Origin: Wenjunlia tyrosinilytica
GTDB taxonomy: Bacteria; Actinomycetota; Actinomycetes; Streptomycetales; Streptomycetaceae
Assembly (NCBI RefSeq): GCF_014646055.1
Contig: NZ_BMMS01000006.1
Coordinates: 201,850 to 265,849 of the forward strand
Reading direction: 5' to 3'
Length of the DNA stretch: 64,000 nt
Shown: one piece after another, positions 16,509 through 24,481 of the stretch
Layout of the letters: every line of letters begins with the position of its first letter
How positions within the stretch are numbered: position 1 is the first letter of the stretch
Position numbers and translations under genes: made by a program
Notes under the pieces: model-generated
Databases searched by the model: none
Told to the model about the DNA's origin: nothing
Seen by the model: only the letters and a program-made list of their open reading frames with translations

Positions 16509-18134
16509 GTGAACCGCAAGCTGGCTTTCGGAGCCATCGCCGCCGCCTCGGCCCTCATCGCCGCAGGTGTGCAGGCTGCCGCCAACGCAGCCCCGGACGC
16601 GGCACCCACCCACGCCGCGACGGGCCGGGCGCAGCTGATGGACCAGGCCCACAAGGCCGCTCCGCGCATAGCCAAGTCCCTCGCCCTCAGCGGCAAGGAG
16701 AGGCTCGTCCCCCGCGATGTCGTGGTGGGCGAGAACGGCGTCCGTCACGTCCGTTACGACCGCACCTACGACGGGCTCCGTGTGATCGGTGGAGACCTCG
16801 TCGTCCACGAGGACGCCAAGCAGCGGGTGAAGTCCGTGACCTGGGCGCACAAGGGCTCGCTGAGCCTGGGCGCCGTCAAGCCCGCCGTCTCCAGGGCCTC
16901 GGCCGAGAACAAGGCGCACGGGGTGGCCCAGTCGATGGCCACTGAGCGCGGGCGCGGCGACAGCGACTCGCTCAAGCGGGTCAAGGGCGCGCAGAGCCCT
17001 GACCTGATCGTCTGGGCCGCCTCCGGGACCCCGGCGCTGGCCTGGGACACCACGGTCAACGGCGTCCAGCAGGACAACGGCCCCAGTGAGCTGCACGTCG
17101 TCAGCGACGCCGCCACCGGCAAGGTGCTCACGAAGTACGAGGGCATCAAGGGCGCGGCCGACGACAAGGGCGTGCACGTGGGCACGGTGGACCTTTCGAC
17201 CAAGAAGTCGGGCAGCGGCTTCGAGCTGAAGGACCCCTCCCGCGGCGACGGCTCGACCGTCGACCTCAAGGGCGGCACCGACGGCAATGGCACGCCGTTC
17301 ACCGACGACGACGACGCCTGGGGCACCGGCAAGGCGGACGACCCGCAGTCCGCGGCGGTCGACGCCCAGTTCGGCGCGGCCGCGACCTGGGACTTCTACA
17401 AGAAGGTCTTCAAGCGCGCCGGCATCTTCAACGACGGCAAGGGCGCCGTCAGCCGGGTCCACTACGGCAAGGACTTCGTCAACGCGTTCTGGTCCGACGA
17501 CTGCCGCTGCATGACCTACGGCGACGGAGAGGGCAACAACCACCCGCTGACCGCCCTGGACGTGGCCGGCCACGAGATGACCCACGGCGTCACCAGCGCC
17601 ACCGCCCAGCTGGTCTACGAGGGTGAGTCCGGTGGCCTGAACGAGGCCACCTCCGACATCCTCGGCACCGGTGTGGAGTGGCACGCCAACCTCGCCGACG
17701 ACAAGCCGGACTACCTCATCGGTGAGGAGATCGACATCAGGGGCGACGGCAGCCCGCTGCGCTACATGGACAAGCCGTCCAAGGACGGCAGCTCCGCCGA
17801 CTACTGGGCCGCCGGCGTCGGGGACAAGGACGTGCACCACTCCTCGGGCGTCGCCAACCACTTCTACTACCTGCTGTCGGAGGGCAGCGGGAAGAAGACG
17901 GTGAACGGCGTGGAGTACGACAGCCCCACCCAGGACGGCTCGACCGTGACCGGCATCGGCCACGAGAAGGCGGAGGCGATCTGGTACAACGCCCTGACCA
18001 AGTACTTCACCTCCACCACCGACTACAAGGCGGCCCGCAAAGCGACCCTGAAGGCGGCCGGTGACCTCTACGGCGCCGACAGCGCGGAGGCCAAGGCCGT
18101 GGCCGCCGCCTGGACCGGGGTCAACGTCAAGTAG
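16509..18134 (+). CDS. secreted M4 (thermolysin-family) metalloprotease
   Basis: 541 residues. A signal peptide (about 1-32, cleaved near ANAAPDA) precedes a FTP/PepSY-type propeptide (to about 215) and the catalytic domain. The zinc motif HEMTH lies around residue 355, with the third ligand Glu in GGLNEATSDI, followed by the C-terminal helical domain with YWAAGVGDKDVHHSSGVANHFYY split over about 445-470. It is exported as a zymogen, cleaves its own propeptide and degrades extracellular protein. GTG 16509 gives a normal signal peptide. A strong terminator follows. Confidence 0.95.
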   Translation: MNRKLAFGAIAAASALIAAGVQAAANAAPDAAPTHAATGRAQLMDQAHKAAPRIAKSLALSGKERLVPRDVVVGENGVRHVRYDRTYDGLRVIGGDLVVHEDAKQRVKSVTWAHKGSLSLGAVKPAVSRASAENKAHGVAQSMATERGRGDSDSLKRVKGAQSPDLIVWAASGTPALAWDTTVNGVQQDNGPSELHVVSDAATGKVLTKYEGIKGAADDKGVHVGTVDLSTKKSGSGFELKDPSRGDGSTVDLKGGTDGNGTPFTDDDDAWGTGKADDPQSAAVDAQFGAAATWDFYKKVFKRAGIFNDGKGAVSRVHYGKDFVNAFWSDDCRCMTYGDGEGNNHPLTALDVAGHEMTHGVTSATAQLVYEGESGGLNEATSDILGTGVEWHANLADDKPDYLIGEEIDIRGDGSPLRYMDKPSKDGSSADYWAAGVGDKDVHHSSGVANHFYYLLSEGSGKKTVNGVEYDSPTQDGSTVTGIGHEKAEAIWYNALTKYFTSTTDYKAARKATLKAAGDLYGADSAEAKAVAAAWTGVNVK

Positions 18135-18161
18135 TCCCCCTTCCCGGCCCGGCAGCGCATG

Positions 18162-18202
18162 GGCGGGCCCCGTCGGCAGGAGAAGCGCCGGCGGGGCCCG
18201 CC
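18162..18202. terminator. terminator after the M4 protease
   Basis: 16-bp stem (18162-18177 with 18187-18202) with one G-T pair and a 9-base loop, about 28 bases past the stop codon. Confidence 0.85.
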
Positions 18203-18223
18203 GCCGCTATTGACGGGGTGCGG

Positions 18224-18415
18224 TCACTGCTGGATCGGGCTGCCGTCGTTGCCGCAGATGTATCCGGCGTTGACGCAGCCGCTCACCCGCCGCTGGAGCT
18301 CGCTCGCGTTCCAGGCGTTGAAGAAGTCCGCCCGGAACTCCGAGCACCGCACTGGTGCCGCTGCCAGTGCCAGGATCGCCTTCCGCTGTTCCTCGCTGAG
18401 CGCTCTCGTGCGCAA
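18224..18415 (-). CDS. possible small protein or gene remnant
   Basis: 63 codons ending in VNAGYICGNDGSPIQQ, with a protein-like composition, two Cys and the phrase CSEFRADFFNAWNASELQRRV. The only start codon in the open frame is TTG at 18415, with no ribosome-binding site. The frame continues open upstream for another 90 bases without ATG or GTG. This pattern suggests the surviving 3' end of a longer gene rather than a complete one. No family was recognised. Confidence 0.4.
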   Translation of the reverse strand: MRTRALSEEQRKAILALAAAPVRCSEFRADFFNAWNASELQRRVSGCVNAGYICGNDGSPIQQ

Positions 18416-18603
18416 GGTGGAACCGCTCGGGAGCGCTGTCCACGGTGTGCGCGGAGCAGGCCGGACGGGGGAGAGGCCAGTCAGAGTAGTCGTACTACCT
18501 CATTAGTGGGCAGTTCTGGCATGTCGCCCCCAGTGGTGATGGACCCTCGCGGGACGGTGGTGGTCGATCCACCGGTTTGTCTCACCACCTCAGGGAGTCG
18601 GCT

Positions 18604-19080
18604 GTGCACATCTCGTCATGGAAGAACCTCAAGACGGCGGCCGCCGTGGGTGCCGTCGGGGCCGTTGCCCTCGGTGTCCTGGGCGCGGCGCCCGCTGTGG
18701 CGGGCCCGCACGACGACGGCCCGCAGAGCAGCAACTCGACCTCGACCGGGAACCAGCAGGGTCAGAGCCAGCAGGGCCAGGGCCAGCAGAGCCAGCAGGG
18801 GCAGCAGGGCCGGCAGGACGAGCGCCGCGAGGACAACCGCCGTGACCGCGAGATCCTCGGCCGCGTCGTCGCCCGCTCCGGAGTGAACATCCGGTCCACG
18901 CCGTCCACGAAGGGGCGGGTTCTGGGCAGCTTCCGCTCCGGCGCGCTGATCAAGATCGAGTGCAAGGTGATCGGCGAGAGCGTCCTGGGCAACAACCGCT
19001 GGTACAAGCTCGACGACCGCCCCGGCTTCGTCGCCGCCCGCTGGGTGCAGAACCTCAGCCCCGTGCCGTGGTGCCGCTGA
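18604..19080 (+). CDS. secreted SH3-domain protein
   Basis: 158 residues. An export signal (about 1-36, ending GAAPAVAGP) precedes a Gln/Gly/Ser-rich linker with GQSQQGQGQQSQQGQQ (about 50-70), an Arg/Asp-rich stretch, and a bacterial SH3b domain at about 85-155 (VVARSGVNIRSTPSTKGRVLGS, KLDDRPGFVAARWVQNL). SH3b domains usually bind peptidoglycan or peptides in the envelope. The GTG at 18604 follows AGGGAG. A perfect terminator hairpin follows the gene. Confidence 0.88.
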   Translation: MHISSWKNLKTAAAVGAVGAVALGVLGAAPAVAGPHDDGPQSSNSTSTGNQQGQSQQGQGQQSQQGQQGRQDERREDNRRDREILGRVVARSGVNIRSTPSTKGRVLGSFRSGALIKIECKVIGESVLGNNRWYKLDDRPGFVAARWVQNLSPVPWCR

Positions 19081-19144
19081 TCCGGTAGCAGTCCGGTAGA
19101 CCGGGCCCGCGGCTGCGGCCCCGGTGGACGGCCGGCACGACAGT

Positions 19145-19179
19145 GCCCCGGCAGGTGAGCCATCGTCACCTGCCGGGGC
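19145..19179. terminator. bidirectional terminator
   Basis: Perfect 14-bp stem (19145-19158 with 19166-19179), 7-base loop, between the SH3 gene and the converging reductase gene. Confidence 0.88.
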
Positions 19180-19211
19180 GTCTGCACGCTCATCGCGGGG
19201 CGCCGGTTTGC

Positions 19212-19733
19212 CTACTCCCGAGCCGCGCGGGCCAGTGCGGCCATCAGCTCCTCGAGCGCGCGCAGCGTCCCCTCGTCCACGACACGCCCGTCCGCGATCT
19301 TGCTCGCGGCCGCCGGGATCGGCAGCGACTCGGGCAGGACGCGTGCGCTCATCATCGTCAGCGTCTGGCGCAGCCACTTCTGCGCCTCGTACCCGCCGGA
19401 GGGGGAGGCGGTGACGATCACCACGGGCTTGTCCGCGATCTCGACGCCCCCGACGAGCCACTCCAACGCGTTCTTGAGCACCCCAGAGGTGCCCGCCGCG
19501 TACTCCGGGCTCGCGATCACCACACCGTCCGCCTCCCCCACCTGGGCCCGCAGGTCCTTCACCACCGCGGGCGGCCCCGCCAACTCGTCGTCGTGGTTGA
19601 AGAACGGCAGCCGCGCCAGGTCCGGGTGGACCGAGAACTCGGTACCGGGCGGGCACAGCCCCGCCGCCGTTCGCAGCACGGCCGCGTTGAGCGATCCGTC
19701 CCGCAGGCTGCCGCACAGCGCGAAGAACTTCAT
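19212..19733 (-). CDS. NADPH-dependent FMN reductase
   Basis: 173 residues with a flavodoxin-like fold. The FMN phosphate loop is CGSLRDGSLNAAVLR, the flavin-contacting loop is SPEYAAGTSGVLKNALEWL, and a second loop is ASPSGGYEAQKWLRQTL. It reduces FMN, quinones or metal oxyanions with NADPH; the family includes ChrR- and SsuE-type enzymes. It is the last gene of a minus-strand series that includes an orphan polyketide ketoreductase and a dehydrogenase fragment. A SoxR-like operator lies 1.7 kb upstream on the same strand, which suggests a redox-stress context but not direct control. Confidence 0.9.
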   Translation of the reverse strand: MKFFALCGSLRDGSLNAAVLRTAAGLCPPGTEFSVHPDLARLPFFNHDDELAGPPAVVKDLRAQVGEADGVVIASPEYAAGTSGVLKNALEWLVGGVEIADKPVVIVTASPSGGYEAQKWLRQTLTMMSARVLPESLPIPAAASKIADGRVVDEGTLRALEELMAALARAARE

Positions 19734-19793
19734 ACCGGCGACGCTACCCCCGCGGCCTTCGCGGCCTTCGCGGGCTCGAGGACGGGCGGGCCG

Positions 19794-19889
19794 TCAGCCG
19801 ACGGTGAGGACGATCTTGCCCCGGCCGTGGCCGTTCTCGCTGAGCCGTTGGGCGTCCGCCGCCCTGACCCGCTCGACGACACCCTGTCG
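19794..19889 (-). pseudogene. C-terminal fragment of a zinc-type (MDR) dehydrogenase
   Basis: About 32 codons read RVRAADAQRLSENGHGRGK and then IVLTVG before a TGA at 19794-19796. This matches the usual C-terminus of NADPH:quinone oxidoreductases (ADAHR...RGKIVLTV). Immediately upstream, the frame becomes unrelated and runs into the end of the ketoreductase gene. The rest of the gene is gone, so this is a deletion scar. Confidence 0.75.
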
Positions 19890-19910
19890 ACGCCGGCCCG
19901 GTGGCCGGGG

Positions 19911-20696
19911 TCAGCAGCCGCTCAGGCCCCCGCAGACGTTGATGGCCTGGGAGGTGATGGAGGCGGCGGTGTCGGACACGAGGTACTCGACCATCCCGGC
20001 CACCTCCTCCGGCGTGGAGTAGCGGCCCAGCGGGATCTCCGCCTGGAACTTCTGCAGGACGTCGGACTCGGAGCCCGCGCCGTCGGCGATGTGCCCGCGC
20101 ACGACGCTCTCCCCGAACGGGGTCTCCACATAGCCGGGGCAGACCGCGTTCACCGTGATGCCGCTCCTGGCCAGCTCATTGCCGAGCGCCCTGGTGAACC
20201 CCACGACACCGTGCTTGGAGGCCGAGTACGGAGCGCCGTGCGGCATCCCGCGCCTGCCCGCCGTGGAGGCCACGTTGATGATGCGCCCCTTGGCCCTGCG
20301 CTGCATACCGCCGGTGGTCAGCACCTCCCGCGTCATCAGGAAGACGCTGTTGAGGTTGGTGTCGATGACGTCGTACCAGAGCTCGTCGGTGAGTTCGGTG
20401 GTGACTCCGCCGCCGGTGCGCCCGGCGTTGTTCACCAGGATGTCCACCGGACCGTACCGGTCGACGGCGGCCCGCACGAAGGACCGGACGTCCTCCCGGG
20501 AGCGGACGTCACAGGTGGTCCCGTCCACCTCGAGCCCGCCATCCCGAAGCCGCCCCACCGTCGCCGTCACGGAGCCCGCGTTGCGCGCGCAGATGAAGAC
20601 GCTGGCTCCCCGTTCGGCCAGCAGTGTGGCGACCGCGAGTCCGATTCCACTCGTGGCCCCGGTGACGACGGCGACCCGCCGCCCCTGATCCGACAT
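19911..20696 (-). CDS. type II polyketide ketoreductase (ActIII-like SDR)
   Basis: 261 residues. The Rossmann motif is VTGATSGIG, NNAG is present, and the catalytic Tyr-Lys is in APYSASKHG. The substrate-binding features ICARN, the PYSASKHGVVGFTRALGNELARSG block (split at 150-175) and the ending ITSQAINVCGGL are those of C9 ketoreductases of aromatic polyketide pathways such as ActIII. It would reduce the C9 carbonyl of an ACP-bound poly-beta-ketone with NADPH. It lies 114 bases downstream of an ACP gene, but no ketosynthase or chain-length factor is present, so it is an orphan or acts with genes elsewhere. Confidence 0.9.
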   Translation of the reverse strand: MSDQGRRVAVVTGATSGIGLAVATLLAERGASVFICARNAGSVTATVGRLRDGGLEVDGTTCDVRSREDVRSFVRAAVDRYGPVDILVNNAGRTGGGVTTELTDELWYDVIDTNLNSVFLMTREVLTTGGMQRRAKGRIINVASTAGRRGMPHGAPYSASKHGVVGFTRALGNELARSGITVNAVCPGYVETPFGESVVRGHIADGAGSESDVLQKFQAEIPLGRYSTPEEVAGMVEYLVSDTAASITSQAINVCGGLSGC

Positions 20697-20810
20697 GCAT
20701 TCCTCCAGAAACTGCGATCTACGGCGCTGTGGTGCCCAGCCGTGGCCGAGTCCTGGTCCGAAGCCGGAACGGGACATGGCGGGGCAGGGGCGTGACGGGT
20801 GGCGGAGCGC

Positions 20811-21071
20811 TCAGGCGGCCCTCGTCCCGTTGACCATCCTCAGCAGCAGACGGGGTGTCTGCGCGGAGGCGATCGTGTCGCCCTCGATCTCCACGGCGTA
20901 CTCGCGCTGGATGAAGCTGCCGGTCTTCAGCATGGCCTTGGAGTCGTAGCCCAGCTCGTAGAAGTCGATGTCGAGGACGCAGCCGTCGAACTCGATGTCC
21001 CCGCTGTCCGTGCCGGCGGATTCGCTCAGGATGCGCTTGAGGTCCTCGAGTGTGAGGGGTGTCTTGGGCAT
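20811..21071 (-). CDS. type II polyketide acyl carrier protein
   Basis: 86 residues. The phosphopantetheine site is Ser44 in YELGYDSKAML, matching the LGYDS motif of aromatic-polyketide ACPs rather than the GxDSL of fatty-acid ACPs. Helix I (LTLEDLKRILSE) and helix III (IASAQTPRLLLRMVN) are in place. It would carry the growing polyketide chain for the adjacent ketoreductase. The Lys after the active Ser, where Leu is usual, is a departure. ATG 21071 follows an AGAAGGGAAGCG-like purine stretch. Confidence 0.88.
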   Translation of the reverse strand: MPKTPLTLEDLKRILSESAGTDSGDIEFDGCVLDIDFYELGYDSKAMLKTGSFIQREYAVEIEGDTIASAQTPRLLLRMVNGTRAA

Positions 21072-21255
21072 GGGGGTCCGCTTCCCTTCTCCGTCTGGTG
21101 CGCTGGCGTGTGCGGGAGGGGCGAGCCCGGATACGAGGGCGCACGCGCTCGTCAGGCGCACACCGGATCCGAAGTTTCCAGATACCTCTGGAGCGCGGAG
21201 GGGCAAAGGGCTATAGGGCGGGTCGTGCGTGCTCATGTCGTCCTGTGGCACGCGA

Positions 21256-21286
21256 AAGGCGGGCCCCTTCGAAGGGGACCCGCCTT
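21256..21286. terminator. hairpin between SoxR-like box and ACP gene
   Basis: Arms 21256-21270 and 21271-21286 pair over 15 positions with one bulged A and essentially no loop (a TTCGAA centre). On the minus strand it is followed by TTTCG, so it probably ends transcription coming from the XRE-like gene or from the SoxR-like promoter. Confidence 0.6.
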
Positions 21287-21451
21287 CTCGGCTTCGGTGC
21301 CGCGACCGTGTGCCGGGCGTATCCATGAACCGGGCGGGCGGGCGGCCCGTGCCGTACGCAGTGCCACGCCCCACCAGACGCGCCGTCGACGACGGGGGCC
21401 GCCATCAAGGCGGTGGGCAGGGGGAAGTCCGCCAGGTCGATGGCGGCGTGC

Positions 21452-21473
21452 GACCTCAAGCGAGGTTGAGGTC
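21452..21473 (-). promoter_or_regulatory. SoxR-like (MerR-family) operator
   Basis: GACCTCAA-N6-TTGAGGTC is a perfect 8-6-8 dyad. Its core CCTCAA-N6-TTGAGG has the length and half-sites of known SoxR boxes. On the minus strand TTGACC overlaps its upstream edge as a near-perfect -35, with the long 19-base spacing to the -10 position that MerR-type activators use; the -10 itself (CACGCC) is poor. It points toward the ACP, ketoreductase and FMN reductase genes. No soxR gene is in the window. Confidence 0.72.
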
Positions 21474-21495
21474 AACCGCGGAAATCGCGCTCGGG

Positions 21496-23076
21496 TCAGA
21501 ACTGGTCGGTGGCCCAGCGGTGTTGGGCGGTGTCGTAGCCGTACGCCGTCATGCCCTTGATGCCGCTCGTACGGAAAGGCTGTCCGTGGTCGTCGATCCG
21601 GACTGATCCGGAGCGGCCGTTGCTGCTCCATTCGAGCTCCAGGTACCAGCCGCAGTCGCAGTCGGCCGAGCGGCCGGTCACCAGGAAGGCCTCCGGGTCG
21701 ATGGCCGAGACGGTGTACGGGAACGAGACCGCGGGGATCTCGTGCTCACCGTCGGAGCCGGCCTCGGAGTGGGCAACCGGGCGCGGCCTGTCGAGGTCGA
21801 CGTCGAAGAGCCTCGGGGTGAGGGCCCCGCCGCAGCCGTTGCTCATGAAGTAGGCGTTCCGCGCAGTGGGGGTGCGCCGGTCGGTGACGCGCACTCGCAG
21901 CGCCTCCAGCACCACGGCCCGGCCGGACTTGCCCTGGAGGGTGATCCGGACCTGGGTGTCCCGCCCGTGCAGGGCTCCGGTGGCCCGTACCCACTGCTCG
22001 GCGTCCTGCTCCGGGGGCGGCGGCGGGACGTCGGCGGGGCCGCGGTTGACGAGGTAGACGTGGTCGCAGCCGTTCTGCCAGATCTGATCGTTGACGGTCC
22101 AGGTGAACGGGACGCCGCTCGCGTTCTCGGGTCCGGCGGGGCGGGAGGGCTTGGGTGCGTCGGAACGGTGGGAGGGCGACCCTTTGGGGGCGCCGGACTT
22201 GGACGCCTCGACGGAGGGAGCGGCGGAGGGGGAGCCGGAGGGGGAGGAGCCGGGCGGTTGACCAACAGGCGCCCGTGACGCAAGCCCCGGCTTGGTACCG
22301 GAGGCGCCGGACCGCTCGCCCGCACCCCGGTGGGAAACCTCCCCCAACCCCAGCGCGGTGGACGCCACCGCCCCGGCAACGACGGCCGCGACAAGCGCTC
22401 CCCACCGCAGACGCCGCGCCCGCGGGGAGGGGCTGCCGTTGATGGCGGAGCCGGAAGCCGAGTCGGAACGGGACGAAGGGTCCGCACCCGGACCGGAATC
22501 CACCGCGGCACGTGCGTCCGCGTCAGGGCAGGCGCCCGCCCCCGAGTTCGAGCTCGTGCCCGTACCTGTATCCGTACCCGTACCTGTATCCGTGCCCGTA
22601 CCTGTGCCCGTGCCCGTACCTGTGCCCGTGCCCGTACCTGTGCCCGTGCCCGTACCTGTGCCCGTGCCCGTGCCGGGATCCGGGTCCGCGTCCCCATGTG
22701 GTCCGCGAAGCGGACCCAGGACCGTGTCCTGCCCCTGGCCCGCGTCCCGCCCCTGGCGCGCGTCCGTATCCGGCGGCGAGTCCGAACCCGAGACGACGCC
22801 CGTCGCGTCCTTGCGCTTCTTCCTTGCCGCGTCCGCCAGGATCCACAGCCGGTGCAGCGCGATCAGGTCCTCGCCCTCGCTGCCGCACAGCCTTGCCAGG
22901 CGCTCCACCGGGGCGAATTCCACGGGGACCGCCTCGCCCGAGCAGTATCTGTGCAGCGTGGACGGGCTCACGTTCAGCCGTCCGGCCAAGGCCCCGTAGC
23001 TTTTCCGGGACCGGTCCTTGAGCTTGCGCAACCGCTCGGCGAACTCATCGACTTCGGCTTCCTTCGGCGCGCCCAT
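21496..23076 (-). CDS. XRE-type HTH protein with GT-repeat linker, TM segment and outer domain
   Basis: 526 residues. The N-terminal helix-turn-helix (about 8-75, SYGALAGRLNVSPSTLHRYCSG) is followed by a basic stretch, a Gly-Thr dipeptide run (about 130-175) and a Ser/Asp-rich region. A transmembrane segment lies around 225-248, then a Pro/Ser linker and a C-terminal domain of about 200 residues with WTVNDQIWQNGCDHVYLVN. The layout suggests a DNA-binding domain tethered to the membrane with an extracellular sensor. ATG 23076 has GGGAG upstream. The C-terminal domain occurs in other streptomycete HTH-TM proteins but has no known ligand. Confidence 0.82.
   Translation of the reverse strand: MGAPKEAEVDEFAERLRKLKDRSRKSYGALAGRLNVSPSTLHRYCSGEAVPVEFAPVERLARLCGSEGEDLIALHRLWILADAARKKRKDATGVVSGSDSPPDTDARQGRDAGQGQDTVLGPLRGPHGDADPDPGTGTGTGTGTGTGTGTGTGTGTGTGTGTDTGTGTDTGTGTSSNSGAGACPDADARAAVDSGPGADPSSRSDSASGSAINGSPSPRARRLRWGALVAAVVAGAVASTALGLGEVSHRGAGERSGASGTKPGLASRAPVGQPPGSSPSGSPSAAPSVEASKSGAPKGSPSHRSDAPKPSRPAGPENASGVPFTWTVNDQIWQNGCDHVYLVNRGPADVPPPPPEQDAEQWVRATGALHGRDTQVRITLQGKSGRAVVLEALRVRVTDRRTPTARNAYFMSNGCGGALTPRLFDVDLDRPRPVAHSEAGSDGEHEIPAVSFPYTVSAIDPEAFLVTGRSADCDCGWYLELEWSSNGRSGSVRIDDHGQPFRTSGIKGMTAYGYDTAQHRWATDQF
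22554..22673 (-). repeat. minisatellite coding for a Gly-Thr run
   Basis: Six-base and 18-base units of the type CCTGTGCCCGTGCCCGTA repeat in tandem inside the XRE-type gene, giving alternating Gly and Thr with occasional Asp. The unit length is a multiple of three, so copy changes keep the frame. Confidence 0.9.
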
Positions 23077-23258
23077 TGGCTCCCGTTCCCCCAACCGTTC
23101 CAGGACGGCGTTCCACCCCACCCACATTCCCCCACGTCAAGGGGGTTGGAATGGTTCCACCTTCCCGGAATGCCCCGCGGCCATTGCTGTTCCCGACCGC
23201 TTCCGCAGAAGCTGATGAGCGTTCAGCCGCAACCGACAACCCGGGGGAACACCCGTCC

Positions 23259-23867
23259 ATGAACAAGATCAGTGCCGCTCTCACCACCGCCGTCCTCGCC
23301 GCGGGCCTGACCGTCGCCGCCGCGCCGCTCAGCTCGGCGGCGACCGCCGCTCCCGCGCCGAAGTTCCTCACGGCGTCGGAGCTCCCGCACGCGTCCACCC
23401 CGTGGCACGCCGACAAGGTGAAGAAGGGCCTGCCGGGGTCGCAGTCGTTCTGCACCCGCGGCGTGATCCCGGCGGCCAAGACCAGCTACCGCGACTTCCG
23501 CACGGAGTTGGACACGGGTGCCCGCCAGATCACCCACACCGCGGCCACCACCGCCAAGGCGAAGAAGCTCGTCACCGACCTGCGCAAGGCGTTCGCGAGC
23601 TGCGCCGACCGCCTGGAGCACAAGTACCCCTCCGTTGAGGCCAAGGGGAAGTACCACGGCAGGATCGACGTCGAGGAGGGCGCCTACGTCTACAGCCTCG
23701 ACACCAAGGACACCGAGGTCGGCTCGACCGACATCAACCTCTCCTCCGTGGGCCGTGACGGCAGGACCGTCACCTACGTCGACTGGGGCCAGATGGGCGA
23801 TCTGAAGGACGCCCCCCTCAAGGGCTTCAAGAAGACGACCAGGACCGCCGTCGCCAAGCTCTACTGA
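23259..23867 (+). CDS. secreted hypothetical protein
   Basis: 202 residues. A signal peptide (about 1-33, MNKISAALTTAVLAAGLTVA followed by an Ala-rich cleavage region) precedes a mature domain with two Cys (SFCTRG and FASCADR), a helical ATTAKAKKLVTDLRKAF segment and a beta-rich C-terminal half. The overall pattern resembles the extracellular sensor domains of the PknH type, but that link is weak. GGGGGAAC precedes the ATG. It is divergent from the XRE-type membrane protein across about 180 bases, so co-regulation is possible. Confidence 0.72.
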   Translation: MNKISAALTTAVLAAGLTVAAAPLSSAATAAPAPKFLTASELPHASTPWHADKVKKGLPGSQSFCTRGVIPAAKTSYRDFRTELDTGARQITHTAATTAKAKKLVTDLRKAFASCADRLEHKYPSVEAKGKYHGRIDVEEGAYVYSLDTKDTEVGSTDINLSSVGRDGRTVTYVDWGQMGDLKDAPLKGFKKTTRTAVAKLY

Positions 23868-23884
23868 CGGCTCTCCTGGCGGAG

Positions 23885-23931
23885 CCGGGCCCGTTCTTCG
23901 TCCCACGGGGGTGGTCGGGGAACGGGCCCGG
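23885..23931. terminator. terminator after the secreted protein gene
   Basis: Perfect 12-bp stem (23885-23896 with 23920-23931) with a 23-base loop, just past the stop codon. Confidence 0.7.
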
Positions 23932-24072
23932 CAGGCCCGCGCCCGCGGGCACCCGTCCTGCGACCCACCCGCCGATGTGATCCGTCACACACATCCCCGT
24001 GACGCACCGCCACCGCCCGTGCGAGGATTGATTACTTGATGACCCATCAAGAACGGCCAGGCGGGGGCAGGC

Positions 24073-24477
24073 ATGAGTGAGGTCGTGGTCGTCATCGGCC
24101 GCACCGGCACGACCGAGGAGCGGGAGTCGAGGGCCAAGGGCCTGCGCAACTGGCTGGCCAAGGAACCCGAGATCAACGAGCGCGTCACCGCCGTCGAGCG
24201 TGAGTCGGAGGACCGCACTCTCGGTGTCGTCACCGACTTCGCCCTCGACCTGACGACCAATGGCGCCGGAGCGCTCCTGGCCATGCTGATCCGCTCCTTG
24301 CTGAGCTGGCTGCGCAACCGCCGCGAACGCGACCAGGAGGCCTTCGTCGAGGTCCGGCGCAACGGCAGGGTGATCCGGCTGACCGGTGTCGAGGGTGCGA
24401 CTCCGGGTGAGATAGCGGAGCTCGTCCGGCGCCTGCTGGACGGTGATCCCCCGCAGCCCCCCGGGGAGGGGGAGTAG
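24073..24477 (+). CDS. EACC1-like effector-associated component
   Basis: 134 residues. A beta-rich N-terminal half, with VVVVIGRTGTTEERES and LRNWLAKEPEI, is followed by a hydrophobic helix (about 60-80, TNGAGALLAMLIRSLLSWL) and a small ending domain (VEVRRNGRVIRLTGVEG). It matches the EACC1 family (effector-associated constant component 1), defined in actinobacterial conflict systems next to caspases, trypsins and NTPases. Its biochemical role is unknown; it is thought to couple sensing to the effector. It ends 4 bases before the GTG of the caspase gene, so the two are co-transcribed. Recognition rests on pattern and context. Confidence 0.8.
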   Translation: MSEVVVVIGRTGTTEERESRAKGLRNWLAKEPEINERVTAVERESEDRTLGVVTDFALDLTTNGAGALLAMLIRSLLSWLRNRRERDQEAFVEVRRNGRVIRLTGVEGATPGEIAELVRRLLDGDPPQPPGEGE

Positions 24478-24481
24478 ACCG

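Larger units (their letters stand above)
21072..21495. other. control region upstream of the ACP-ketoreductase pair
   Basis: About 420 bases without a convincing gene. It holds a hairpin (21256-21286) and a SoxR-like box (21452-21473) with a good minus-strand -35. A minus-strand open frame from about 21459 has no start other than TTG and runs through the hairpin; if it was once a gene, it is decayed. Confidence 0.55.

Noticed and set aside
20697..21495. Missing ketosynthase or chain-length factor near the ACP
   Set aside because: Both strands were searched by eye for the KS active-site pattern and nothing was found, so no larger polyketide cluster is claimed.
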